Source: Hominiventricola filiformis
GTDB lineage: Bacteria; Bacillota; Clostridia; Lachnospirales; Lachnospiraceae
Assembly: GCF_020686965.1 (NCBI RefSeq)
Contig: NZ_JAJEPS010000001.1
Location: forward strand, 186,001-250,000
DNA length: 64,000 nt
Direction of reading: 5' to 3'
Within the stretch, counting starts at the first letter, position 1. Each line of letters opens with the position of its first letter. The notes below the pieces were generated by a model. That model searched no databases and was not told the DNA's origin. It saw nothing but the letters and a program-made list of their open reading frames with translations. This document shows positions 51,252-59,945 of the stretch, piece by piece. A program made the translations under genes and the position numbers.

Positions 51252-53064
51252 GGTCTGCAAGCCTTTCCATCTCATCGAGATATTGTGCAAATACCGCAAG
51301 TGCATCCTGTACCGGAGCTTTCTGCTCCATATCCACTCCTGCCACCTTCAGAAGTTCCAGCGGATACATGGAACTTCCTCCCTTCAGGAATTTCTTATAC
51401 TGTTCCACCGCAGGCGCTCCCTGCTCCAGAATCTGTTTGGACAGAGCAATGGCTGCCGAAAATCCGGTAGCATACTGATAAACATAAAATGGTGTATAGA
51501 AATGTGGAATCCTGGCCCATTCCATGGCAATCTCCTGATCCACACAGATCTCTTCCCCAAAATACAGCTTATTCAGATCATAATAAATCTCACATAACCG
51601 GTCTGCCGTCAATGTCTCTCCCTGTTCCTGCAGTCCGTGGGTAATCTTCTCAAATTCTGCAAACATCGTCTGCCGGAACAATGTGGTCCGGAACTGTTCC
51701 AGAAAATAGTTTATAAGATACATGGTCTTCTTCTGGTCTCCAGCCTTTTTACTCTGTTCCATCAGATAATGAATGAGCAATGCCTCGTTGCAGGTAGATG
51801 CCACCTCTGCCACGAAGATCCGGTAGCCTGCATAAATATAGGGCTGATGCTCATCAGAATACCAGGAATGCAGAGCATGCCCCATTTCATGGGCAAGTGT
51901 AAAGACATCGTGCAACGTTCCCTGATAGTTGAGCAGCACGTAAGGATGGGTTCCATAGGCTCCCCAGGAATACGCACCTGTCCGTTTACCCTGATTCTCG
52001 TAAACATCTATCCATCCGTGATCAAATCCTTCTCTGAGCAGATGTAAATATTCTTCACCCATGAGAGCGAGTCCTTCTAATACAGTTTTCTTCGCCTGCT
52101 CAAATGGAATCTCACTGTGATCCTGTTCTGTCATGGGAACATAGAGATCATACATATGAAGTTCTTCCACGCCAAGAAGTTTTTTCCGCAGCTTCATATA
52201 GCGGTACATCAGCGGCATGGATTCATGCACAGCTTCAATAAGCTGCTCATAGACTTTCACCGGAATATGACTTCCATCCAGAGCTGCTTCCAGGTCAGAT
52301 GTATACTTATGTGCCTTCGCCAGAAATGCCTCCTGCTTCACATTGGCACGATACATGGCAGCCAGCGTATTTCTCCAGTCACCATAGACTCCATACATAG
52401 CTTCGAAGGCATCTTTTCGCACCTGACGGTTCCGGCTCTGCATGAGAGACATATAACGTCCATGGGTCACCTGCACCGGATGCCCATCTTCCCCGGTAAT
52501 CTCCGGAAAGCGAATATCCGCATTGTTAAACATGGAGAAAATATCCTTCGGGCTTTCTGCCACCTCTCCCATAGCCGCCAAAAGCTGTTCCTGTTCTGTG
52601 GGCAGGACATGTTTTTTCTGTCTTATTATATTTTCAAAATACTGGCGGTATACCGAAAGCTCTTCATTTTCATCCAGGAATGTCTCAATGATTCCGTCCG
52701 GCAGCTCCATGAGCTCTGGCTCCACAAAAGACAGGCTCTCGGAGAGTTCCACTAACAATCCCTGGGCCTGACTTGCCAGATTCTGGTACGTGCTGTTGTC
52801 TGTATTTTCATGAAGACGCTGATTTGCATAAACATATACTTTCTCCAGCAGTTGGTTCAGTTCGTCACTTAATTTCTGCATGGATAAGAGAACTTCTGCG
52901 CTCTCGCCAAGCCGTCCACGGAACTTTGTAAGTTCTGGGATCCGGCTTTTCAGAAGTTCATAATCTCTCTTCCAGTCTTCATCATCCTTATATAAATCTT
53001 CGATGGCCCATTTGTAGCGGGCATCGGCTTCTTCTCTTGTGTTCAATTTTCTGTCTGTCATCAT
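51238..53064 (-). CDS. pepF: Oligoendopeptidase F (M3 family)
   Basis: PepF cuts short peptides (about 7-17 residues) in the cytoplasm. The 608-aa protein has the N-terminal helical domain and the M3 zinc motif LAHEMGHALHS (HExxH, about residue 385) with the third ligand in VAEVASTCNE (Glu, about 413). A terminal FYVYQYATGFSAA motif forms part of the substrate site. The start is either of two adjacent ATGs after GAGGAAG; the first is given. It is followed by the overlapping nitroreductase gene. Confidence 0.96.
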   Translation of the reverse strand: MMTDRKLNTREEADARYKWAIEDLYKDDEDWKRDYELLKSRIPELTKFRGRLGESAEVLLSMQKLSDELNQLLEKVYVYANQRLHENTDNSTYQNLASQAQGLLVELSESLSFVEPELMELPDGIIETFLDENEELSVYRQYFENIIRQKKHVLPTEQEQLLAAMGEVAESPKDIFSMFNNADIRFPEITGEDGHPVQVTHGRYMSLMQSRNRQVRKDAFEAMYGVYGDWRNTLAAMYRANVKQEAFLAKAHKYTSDLEAALDGSHIPVKVYEQLIEAVHESMPLMYRYMKLRKKLLGVEELHMYDLYVPMTEQDHSEIPFEQAKKTVLEGLALMGEEYLHLLREGFDHGWIDVYENQGKRTGAYSWGAYGTHPYVLLNYQGTLHDVFTLAHEMGHALHSWYSDEHQPYIYAGYRIFVAEVASTCNEALLIHYLMEQSKKAGDQKKTMYLINYFLEQFRTTLFRQTMFAEFEKITHGLQEQGETLTADRLCEIYYDLNKLYFGEEICVDQEIAMEWARIPHFYTPFYVYQYATGFSAAIALSKQILEQGAPAVEQYKKFLKGGSSMYPLELLKVAGVDMEQKAPVQDALAVFAQYLDEMERLADHDTV

Positions 53065-53083
53065 TAACTTCCTCGCTTTCTTT

Positions 53084-53111
53084 ATCGTAACACAGGTTTT
53101 CAGGAAGTCAA
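53084..53111 (-). promoter_or_regulatory. Promoter of pepF and nitroreductase
   Basis: -35 TTGACT (53106-53111), 16-base spacer, -10 TACGAT (53084-53089) on the minus strand, just after the ABC operon terminator. Confidence 0.55.
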
Positions 53112-53121
53112 TGTCCTTTTT

Positions 53122-53166
53122 AAAAAAACGAGACAGAACTCATTTCTCTGGGCTTTGTCTCGTTTT
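53122..53166 (-). terminator. Terminator of the ABC exporter operon
   Basis: On the minus strand AAAACGAGACA and TGTCTCGTTTT flank a loop of about 20 bases and are followed by TTTTTTT. Confidence 0.88.
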
Positions 53167-53176
53167 TCCTGTTTCT

Positions 53177-54532
53177 TTATTCATTTCGAATGGCCGCCAG
53201 CGGGCTTAATTTCATGGCACGAAGTGCCGGGAAGAAACCAGCCACCATACCGACCAGTACGGCAAATACCAGTGCTGCCAGAACAAGCCATACAGGTATA
53301 TAGGAAATGCCGGAATAATATCCACTTCCGTCTGCCCCGGCTGCCACCATATTAATAACAAAAGATATCGTTTCACTGAGTATCAGTCCGACCAGTCCAC
53401 CGAAAAATCCAATAAATCCGGCCTCCAGCAAAAACATCGTACGGATATTGTTCATGTCGCATCCCAGTACCTTAATAATACCAATCTCCTTCGTCCGTTC
53501 ATAAATGGACATCATCATGGTATTGGCAATACCGATGGCTGCTACAAACAGAGATACTGCGCCGATCCCGCCCAGTACCAGCTGAATCATTTTCATCTGG
53601 TCTTTCGTCTGCTGCATCCATTCTGCATTACTGCTTGCTCCATATCCCATGTCCTGAATTGCTTTCTGGATCTCCTGTACATTTTCCATGCTGTCTACTT
53701 TTACATAGACCTGATCATAATAGATCTCTTTATAGGGTTTTCCCGCTTTGTTCGTCGGCTGTCCGGGAATGGCTTTTCCCTTGAAAATCTTCTTCAGCAT
53801 TGCCTTTAGCTGATCAATGTCTGCATACACATTGTAGCTGTTCTCGCTGTAATCATCTACCGTTCCCGCCATCAATCCGCTGGTGGGAATAATATACTTC
53901 TTCGGAGGTGCCGTCACCTTACCGCTGCCATCTCCACCGCTGGTGGAATTATAATAAGCATCCGTGTCAAAGATCACAAACACTGGATCCTTCATCAAAT
54001 CTACATCCGGCACTGTCATTGTATCCCAGTAGTATTCATTGGTCTTGGCATTGTAAAAATTCGTAATGACCTGATTGCCATAGAAAAACTGCAGACCTCC
54101 ATTGGCAGGAGGAAGCGTTCCTTCTCCCACCTCCATATTCATGGACTTCATAGCTTCCTGGGTCATTCCATATACCTGCAGGTTTCCCATATAAGCCCCC
54201 TGTTTCGCCAGTACATTAACAGACAGCATCGGCGAGGCAATTTCCACATGAGGCATGGCTGCGATTTTTTCCACCAATGCATCATCAATCCGGAGTTCTT
54301 CCGTATTTGAGGAAGAGCTGTCCCAGTTGCCCCATGTATTGACATTGATGGTGGTCAGCCCTCCATACTGCTCTATCTGCTCAAGTGAACTTTTCTGAAG
54401 TCCCAAGCCCAGAGAAATCATGACTACAATGGATGCCGTTCCTATGACAACGCCAAGTACGGTCAATGCCGTACGAAGCTTCCTTCTGAGCAGATTCGAA
54501 CTGCTCATTCGAAGTAAATCCAGAAATTTCAT
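53177..54532 (-). CDS. MacB/FtsX-type ABC transporter permease
   Basis: The 451-aa protein has the MacB plan: an N-terminal membrane span (LTVLGVVIGTASIVVMISLGL, about 22-42), a large extracellular domain (about 50-320), and three C-terminal spans (LVLGGIGAVSLFVAAIGIANTMMMS, a second and a third pair, about 322-440), with the typical YERTKEIGIIKVLG motif. These permeases move substrates by mechanical transmission, not through a channel. It pairs with the ATPase at 56314-57036. Confidence 0.92.
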   Translation of the reverse strand: MKFLDLLRMSSSNLLRRKLRTALTVLGVVIGTASIVVMISLGLGLQKSSLEQIEQYGGLTTINVNTWGNWDSSSSNTEELRIDDALVEKIAAMPHVEIASPMLSVNVLAKQGAYMGNLQVYGMTQEAMKSMNMEVGEGTLPPANGGLQFFYGNQVITNFYNAKTNEYYWDTMTVPDVDLMKDPVFVIFDTDAYYNSTSGGDGSGKVTAPPKKYIIPTSGLMAGTVDDYSENSYNVYADIDQLKAMLKKIFKGKAIPGQPTNKAGKPYKEIYYDQVYVKVDSMENVQEIQKAIQDMGYGASSNAEWMQQTKDQMKMIQLVLGGIGAVSLFVAAIGIANTMMMSIYERTKEIGIIKVLGCDMNNIRTMFLLEAGFIGFFGGLVGLILSETISFVINMVAAGADGSGYYSGISYIPVWLVLAALVFAVLVGMVAGFFPALRAMKLSPLAAIRNE

Positions 54533-54535
54533 GCT

Positions 54536-56317
54536 TTACTCCTTCTCGTCATCCTCTTCATCCAGATCAATGAGGTCTTCTTCCAGTTTTTTCTGTTCTT
54601 TCAGTTTCCTTTTCTTCAGACTGATGATGATGGCAATACCACCTGCTGCAATCAGGAAGACAACAATCACAGGAACTGCCTTTCCAACGCTGCCGCCGGT
54701 TCCGGTCTGATCATCCGCAGGCATATCGTCCATTCCCATACTGTCATCCATCATAGGTTCGCTGACATATAAGGAAACTGTCTTCTCAATCACAGTTGCC
54801 TCTCCGGTCTCATCCTCATAAGAAATATTAAGTTTTACCGTTCCATCGTCTGTCGTAGGTGCCAGACCATTCACATACATATCTACGGAACCGGTTGCTC
54901 CGGAATCCAGATTACCTACAAAAGCATCACCGCTGCTCACGAATTCACTGTCTGCAGACACTTTCACATTGTAAAGCTTGGTCTTTCCCAGATTGTAGAT
55001 ACTGAACATAATATTTGCTTCACTGCCCACTTCAATACTGGAAGGATTCACCTCCGGCTCACTCATGTCAACCCGGGCTGCCTGTTTCACTGGAATGGAT
55101 ACACTCGCTTTGTTGGTGTAAGCGTTGACATGCTCATCCTCATAGCTCATGTTAACGTCGATAGCATATGGTTTCTGTGCCAGATCGGCTCTTGCTTCCA
55201 TTTCAATCTGGATATCTTTGGTTCCATTTTTTGCCATCTTATCTACAAAGATCGTGTTGGAACCTGCGGTCGGCAGGAAAGATTCATAGGTCGTCTCGGA
55301 ATCCTTGCCCTCTACTGCTGCATCAAACTCAAACAGCATATTGCTGACACTGGTTGCTGTGGAAGTATTTTTCAGATGCAGGGTCAGCATAAAACTTTCA
55401 CCTGCATGTACCGTCTCCGGATTGGTCTCAAATCCGGTTACAATCACCCGCGGCACAGATGATTTTCCATCCGCGCTGACACCGGCTGTACCACTGGTCT
55501 GGATGTAAGTATCAAGGGTGGTCGTCTGGCTGCTTCCATCAGATGCAAAATACCGCACATTGAAAGAAATCTTCTGATAGCCATTTCCCACATCGCTTCT
55601 AGTTTTCAGGTTCCAGGTAAGTTCCCGTCTCCGGTCCATATCGGACATTCCGGTGTCAGTACCGGGAAGATCCGCAATGTTCTGGGAATAACTGGACTGA
55701 GTAATCTCAAATGGCCAGGTTGCTGTATCGGTGCTTAATACCGGTGTAACCACTGCATTGGTCACATTGGTCTTGCCCATATTGACAACCGGAAGAACAA
55801 TGCTGACTTCCTGCCCTGCATTGGCTACCGGAGTTACCCAGGTACCGCCTACCATGAGAAAATGATCCGCATTTACCGGAACGGTATCTTTATCGTCGTC
55901 ATCATCGTCATTGCTGTCATCTTTGGGTGGATTGACTACTTTATCCATATCCCCTTTTGCCTTGGTAATATAATCATTGACACCGTCTGCTGTGGTCATA
56001 GCACCGATCTGATTTAATGCCTTGGTCACAATATCGTTAAGCTTTGTTGCATTTTTTCCGTCAGGATCAACTAAACGCTGATAGTCCTGAAGTTTTCCCA
56101 TGGCACCATCTTTCGCTTTCTGCAGTTCCGCTGCCGGATCTTCTGTAGGAGTTGTTGTATTTCCATCTTTTTTGGTGTTATCCGTTCCAGGCGTTGGAGT
56201 CGTCTGCTCTTCCGCATACACCGTCATCCCTATTCCCGGCACGCTCACCGCTGCTGCCGGTGCCAGCATTCCCGCACACAGGGCCACTGCAAGTCCTTTC
56301 ATCCACCACTTCTTCAT
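54536..56317 (-). CDS. Large extracellular CARDB-like protein with C-terminal anchor, linked to ABC exporter
   Basis: The 593-aa protein has a signal peptide (LAVALCAGMLAPAAAVSV), a helical region (about 60-140), then several Ig-like beta domains of the CARDB/COG1361 type (repeated pattern GESFMLTLHLKNTSTATSV and VGSEANIMFSIYNLGKTKLY), and a membrane span near the C-terminus (AVPVIVVFLIAAGGIAIIISL), ending in an acidic cytoplasmic tail. It overlaps the ATPase gene by ATGA and lies three bases before the permease. It may replace the adaptor of MacA type or gather substrates; function unknown. Confidence 0.82.
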   Translation of the reverse strand: MKKWWMKGLAVALCAGMLAPAAAVSVPGIGMTVYAEEQTTPTPGTDNTKKDGNTTTPTEDPAAELQKAKDGAMGKLQDYQRLVDPDGKNATKLNDIVTKALNQIGAMTTADGVNDYITKAKGDMDKVVNPPKDDSNDDDDDDKDTVPVNADHFLMVGGTWVTPVANAGQEVSIVLPVVNMGKTNVTNAVVTPVLSTDTATWPFEITQSSYSQNIADLPGTDTGMSDMDRRRELTWNLKTRSDVGNGYQKISFNVRYFASDGSSQTTTLDTYIQTSGTAGVSADGKSSVPRVIVTGFETNPETVHAGESFMLTLHLKNTSTATSVSNMLFEFDAAVEGKDSETTYESFLPTAGSNTIFVDKMAKNGTKDIQIEMEARADLAQKPYAIDVNMSYEDEHVNAYTNKASVSIPVKQAARVDMSEPEVNPSSIEVGSEANIMFSIYNLGKTKLYNVKVSADSEFVSSGDAFVGNLDSGATGSVDMYVNGLAPTTDDGTVKLNISYEDETGEATVIEKTVSLYVSEPMMDDSMGMDDMPADDQTGTGGSVGKAVPVIVVFLIAAGGIAIIISLKKRKLKEQKKLEEDLIDLDEEDDEKE

Positions 56318-57036
56318 TGCTCGTCCTCCTTATATTCACTCCGTGTCTCGATTTTCACAATTTTTCCATCTATGATATGGAATATCCGATCCGCAAATCC
56401 TGCCAGATGGTTATCATGAGTTACCATCACCATAGTCTGATTCTTTTCCTGTACCACTTTTCTCATCAGTCCCAGTACTTCTGCGGATGTATGGGAATCC
56501 AGATTGCCGGTCGGTTCATCCGCGAAGATAATCTCCGGATCCAGCACAAGGGCTCTTGCCACACCGACTCTTTGCTGCTGTCCACCGGACATCTCGTTTG
56601 GCCGGTGCAGCATATGTTTGGACAGTCCTACCAGCTTCAGCATCTTCACTGCCTTAGCTTCCCTGACCTTCTTATCCACTCCCCGGAAGGTCAACGGCAA
56701 TGCCACATTTTCAATGGCATTCATGGTTCCCAGAAGATTGAAAGACTGAAAAATAAATCCCACCTTTTCCCTCCGGAACTTGACCAGCTGGTTTTCCGTC
56801 ATATTTTCCAGATGCTGTCCCGCCACCACGACTTCTCCTTTGGTCGGTTTTTCCAACCCCGCCAGCATATTCAGCATAGTGGATTTTCCGGAACCGGATG
56901 TACCGACGATGGCACAGAACTCTCCTTTATAGATGGTCAGATCCACACCGTTTAGTGCCCGGACCTTCTCGTCCCCCACCCGGAATATTTTATAGAGGTT
57001 TTTTACCTGAATCACAGGCTGCCTTTTTTCTTCCAC
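56314..57036 (-). CDS. ABC transporter ATP-binding protein (MacB/LolD type)
   Basis: The 240-aa ATPase has Walker A GTSGSGKST (about 41), Q-loop, signature MSGGQQQRVGVARAL (about 145), Walker B IIFADEPTGNLD and H-loop MVTHD. The start is GTG at 57036, with AAGGAGGG six bases upstream. It is the first gene of the ATPase-ectodomain-permease operon. A weak -10 (TATACT, 57083-57088) is the only promoter candidate. Confidence 0.95.
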   Translation of the reverse strand: MEEKRQPVIQVKNLYKIFRVGDEKVRALNGVDLTIYKGEFCAIVGTSGSGKSTMLNMLAGLEKPTKGEVVVAGQHLENMTENQLVKFRREKVGFIFQSFNLLGTMNAIENVALPLTFRGVDKKVREAKAVKMLKLVGLSKHMLHRPNEMSGGQQQRVGVARALVLDPEIIFADEPTGNLDSHTSAEVLGLMRKVVQEKNQTMVMVTHDNHLAGFADRIFHIIDGKIVKIETRSEYKEDEQ

Positions 57037-57249
57037 CCGAGGCCCTCCTTTTATTCTTTTTTGAGCGCATTTTAATATATAAAGTATACCATATTTTTGA
57101 TTTTGAAATTCTTAATTAATCTTAATTTTAACTCGTTTTATGTGTGATGCAAATAGCATTTTATCTTTAAAAATCAACAAAATTCAATTTTGCAAATTAC
57201 CAAAAATCATGCTAAAACTCGATATTTAGTAACAAATTAGAAACACGAT
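57037..57249. other. AT-rich gap at the host-prophage border
   Basis: 213 bases of AT-rich sequence between the ABC operon and the prophage lysin. Apart from a possible -10 box for the ABC operon (57083-57088) no gene, repeat pair or tRNA fragment is seen. The attachment site may lie here, but its partner lies outside the window. Confidence 0.4.
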
Positions 57250-57996
57250 TTAGATAGATTCCAAACCTGCTTTCCAAGTATTCTTTCCTACCACACCATC
57301 TTCTTTGAGTCCAAGCTTTTTCTGCAGTACCTTCGTATCAGCTAACGTGCCCTTTCCGAAGATGCCATCAATTTCGGTCCCCGTATATCCAAGAATGACT
57401 TGCCAAACCTTAACCGCTTTTCCTCTGCTTCCAATACCAATTGTATTCATGTTATACTCCTCTCCTTTTCCTGCTACTGTACGCGGATTACCGGAAACCA
57501 CTGTCACAATATGCGCTTTGGTTTTTGTTACCAGTACATCTCCATTGTAGACTGGAGTCTTACTCAAAGATACAAATGCAATTGGCTCCATGAATAACCC
57601 TGTAGCTGTTAGCTTATCTTTTGCATCCGCAGTTGTAAAGTTGCCTGGGTCTACCTTGGCAGCCTCTTTTACGGCCTGTCTGACGAGGCTGCTGCAATCG
57701 CATTCCGTGGGAACCTGTGTATCGATTCCGGCAGACAGAATGCCGAACCGGTTCCCCTGATCGTACCCAACGTTCTTGTTATTGCAAGCAGCTTTCATAC
57801 GCTCAGCCATCTTGTTTGCATGCTCAACACTCTTTGGCCGCAGAATATTCCACCCGTACTTATGTACGTAGAATGGCTGCATGCTCACTTCACCTTTAGT
57901 GTCGTATGTACCGGAGATCTGTTTCTGATCTCCAGCCTTACCACCGGATGCTTTCCCGCGCTCATCAATTCTTGCTGAGCCAATTATAATTGCCAT
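57250..57996 (-). CDS. Phage endolysin: NlpC/P60-like peptidase plus peptidoglycan-binding domain
   Basis: The 248-aa lysin has a cysteine-peptidase domain with the nucleophile in CDCSSLVRQAV (about residue 100) and a likely catalytic His in KAHIVTVVSG (about 162). A PG_binding_1 repeat fills the C-terminal end (LGYTGTEIDGIFGKGT, KLGLKEDGVVGKNTW). It cuts cell-wall peptides for host lysis. GGAGG lies eight bases before the ATG, which overlaps the holin gene end by 32 bases. It is the last phage gene. Confidence 0.9.
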   Translation of the reverse strand: MAIIIGSARIDERGKASGGKAGDQKQISGTYDTKGEVSMQPFYVHKYGWNILRPKSVEHANKMAERMKAACNNKNVGYDQGNRFGILSAGIDTQVPTECDCSSLVRQAVKEAAKVDPGNFTTADAKDKLTATGLFMEPIAFVSLSKTPVYNGDVLVTKTKAHIVTVVSGNPRTVAGKGEEYNMNTIGIGSRGKAVKVWQVILGYTGTEIDGIFGKGTLADTKVLQKKLGLKEDGVVGKNTWKAGLESI

Positions 57997-58303
57997 TTTT
58001 CATACCTCCAATAATCTGTTCGATAGCCTGAATAACCTTATCATATCCAATCATTGCACACAGCCAGCCAAAAAATACAAGTGCAATCAGAATAGCAAGC
58101 ATCTGAGCATTCAATGTCGCATTAACCAGAATCAGATATATTGCCCATACGAAGATAGAAATTACAATTGCTACCCCTCCTGCCAGAATGTTGGAATAGT
58201 ACTTCTTTCCAAGCTCTGTCAGTGCTTTTTTCAGTCCCTCTGTTGCCAGAGATGTACAGATGCTTACCATCAACAGCAGCATCAGAAAAATATCAAGTGT
58301 CAT
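57965..58303 (-). CDS. Holin-like phage membrane protein
   Basis: About 112 aa from the ATG at 58303, which has GGAAGGAG in front. It shows two to three membrane spans (LDIFLMLLLMVSICTSLATEG, AGGVAIVISIFVWAIYLIL, ILIALVFFGWLCAMIGY) and a short charged C-terminus. Size, topology and position next to the lysin point to a holin that releases the lysin. The longer frame upstream has no ribosome site and overlaps the previous gene. Confidence 0.75.
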   Translation of the reverse strand: MTLDIFLMLLLMVSICTSLATEGLKKALTELGKKYYSNILAGGVAIVISIFVWAIYLILVNATLNAQMLAILIALVFFGWLCAMIGYDKVIQAIEQIIGGMKNGNYNWLSKN

Positions 58304-58565
58304 CTTCTTCTCCTTCCTTTCCAGCAGCGCGATCTTCCAGCTCATATTGCCGATCCTGCTGCTTATCCTTTGTTGTTTTGATCCATCCCATGACTCCGCA
58401 TTCTCCGCCGCACACACCAAATACACAGGTACACAACGTATCTGGGATTCCCCCTGTTCTGTAATACATCCATAGCAGCAATGATATGAATATAAGAAGG
58501 AACACCGCGATCACAATCAGAATGACGTCCATGGTCCGGATCCGTTTCTTTTCTGCCTCATCCAT
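58293..58565 (-). CDS. Small phage membrane protein
   Basis: The 90-aa protein has one membrane span (VILIVIAVFLLIFISLLLWMYY, about 13-35), then a short Cys-rich segment (LCTCVFGVCGGECG) and a charged C-terminus. GAGGTGA precedes the ATG. It overlaps the holin start by 11 bases. It could be a holin partner or spanin-like accessory. Function not recognised. Confidence 0.6.
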   Translation of the reverse strand: MDEAEKKRIRTMDVILIVIAVFLLIFISLLLWMYYRTGGIPDTLCTCVFGVCGGECGVMGWIKTTKDKQQDRQYELEDRAAGKEGEEDDT

Positions 58566-58576
58566 CAGATCTCACC

Positions 58577-58897
58577 TCACAATCCCAGCAGATTCTTTGC
58601 ATACGCTGTCGCAATGGCCGAAGCAAGGCCTAGAAGAAATGTTACTCCATACCCAGCCCATCTCTTCCAGTTCTCTTCCCGAAGCCCTTCCAGCTTCTCC
58701 AGTCGCTCTCCCTGCTGTTCCTGCTCTTTAAGCATGGATTCCATGTTGCATGCGAGTTTCTGCACTGCTGAGGCAAGCGTATTGAACTGCTCTACTGACT
58801 TTTCAAGAAGATCAATCCTTCGATTTTGCCGGTGATCTTCTTCCTCGATCCTCCGGCTGAATTCCTCATGTTCCTCTCTGGTAATAGGATCACCCAT
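58577..58897 (-). CDS. XhlA-like phage lysis accessory protein
   Basis: About 106 aa from the ATG at 58897 (GGAGG seven bases upstream). The N-terminal two thirds is a charged coiled coil (RRIEEEDHRQNRRIDLLEK, then MLKEQEQQGERLEKLEG) and the C-terminus is a membrane span (WAGYGVTFLLGLASAIATAYA). This is the plan of XhlA/hemolysin-like phage proteins that help lysis. A terminator-like hairpin lies directly upstream. Confidence 0.72.
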   Translation of the reverse strand: MGDPITREEHEEFSRRIEEEDHRQNRRIDLLEKSVEQFNTLASAVQKLACNMESMLKEQEQQGERLEKLEGLREENWKRWAGYGVTFLLGLASAIATAYAKNLLGL

Positions 58898-58925
58898 GGT
58901 CTTTCCTCCTTTCCAATGGCACATC

Positions 58926-58979
58926 AAAAAAGCCATTCATACGATCCCGACCTGATGGTCAGAAGCATGTGAATGACTT
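58926..58979 (-). terminator. Terminator between the tail cassettes and the lysis genes
   Basis: On the minus strand AAGTCATTCA and TGAATGGCTT form a 10-bp stem (one U-G pair) with a 34-base loop, followed by TTTTTTG. It ends 11 bases from recombination site 1. Confidence 0.65.
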
Positions 58980-58989
58980 CATTCATAAT

Positions 58990-59000
58990 ATGAGGATATT
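58990..59000 (+). repeat. Recombination site 1
   Basis: ATGAGGATATT in plus orientation, at the start of cassette A. It matches site 4 over 11 bases. Confidence 0.82.
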
Positions 59001-59945
59001 GTTAAAATTAATGAGCAAATGACGTCTTTTGAGTCAACCAAGAACGATATTGTCGACAGCGATCTTGGTAAAGCAGTAGGAATGTCGACGGATACTACTT
59101 GGACAAATATTGTGGCTAAAATTAAAGCAATTGCTACAATTATAACCGGAAAACAGTCTGTTACTACAACTGGTAAATATGGAATTGATACGACATATGG
59201 AGCATGGGTGTATATTCCCACTCCTGGATATTACTCCATTGATCATTGCCTGAACGTTCCGTGGGACACTCTTAAATCAAGTTTGGGAACGGCAACAGCC
59301 GCAGATGTATATACAGGAAAGACATTCACATCTCAAAACGGAACTAAAGTAACTGGCACTATGCCTGGCTTTACTGAGGGTGGACATAGTTCTGCATTAG
59401 AAGGTAAATGGGGTATCAATACATCAAGCGGTGTATGGATGTATATTCCTAAAGACGGCTGGTATTCTAATAAATATTGGCTGCAGGTTCCCTGGGGTAC
59501 GCTTAAAAATTTTCTGGGAAATGCTGATGTATCCAGAGTTTTGAGCGGATATACCTTCACTTCTCAGAATGGCATCAAGCTCACTGGAACTTATAAATAC
59601 GGAGTCCAGGTTACGTCAATGACTGTTACATCGGATGCAAGTACCACACCTTTCTATGAAGGAGACGGAACTACTACTGTAAACTACAACTGGTTTTACA
59701 TTCCTTTGTCATCTATAGGGAATCACATGCTGTGTGGTTTGCGTTACAACAAACACGGAGTTTCAAGTGGAGGATGGGAATATGCCGTGGTTAATCCCGG
59801 AATGATTGTTTCCTTGATAAACACAGGATATTTTATTGATCTAACCAAAAATCAAACCGATGTAAAAACCAGTTCAAAACCATGGTTTCCATGCTGGGAA
59901 CCGAATACCAAATATGATGTGACTGTATATTACGTAAATATGTAA
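58990..59945 (+). CDS. Silent alternative tail C-terminus, cassette A
   Basis: An open frame of 317 codons runs from the GAG at 58992 in site 1. It has no ribosome site, and the ATG at 59019 is just an internal codon. The segment has LGKAVGMSTDTTW, then two tandem repeats of about 65 aa (from KYGIDTTYGAWVYIP to TFTSQNGTKVTGTM, and KWGINTSSGVWMYIP to TFTSQNGIKLTGTY), and a distal domain. Joined to the constant head it would give about 453 aa. Its stop touches the stop of cassette B with no base between them. Confidence 0.8.

Noticed and set aside
59019..59945. Cassette A as an independent plus-strand phage gene starting at 59019
   Set aside because: No ribosome site or promoter precedes the ATG; the frame runs back into site 1, and the sequence lacks a tail-protein head.
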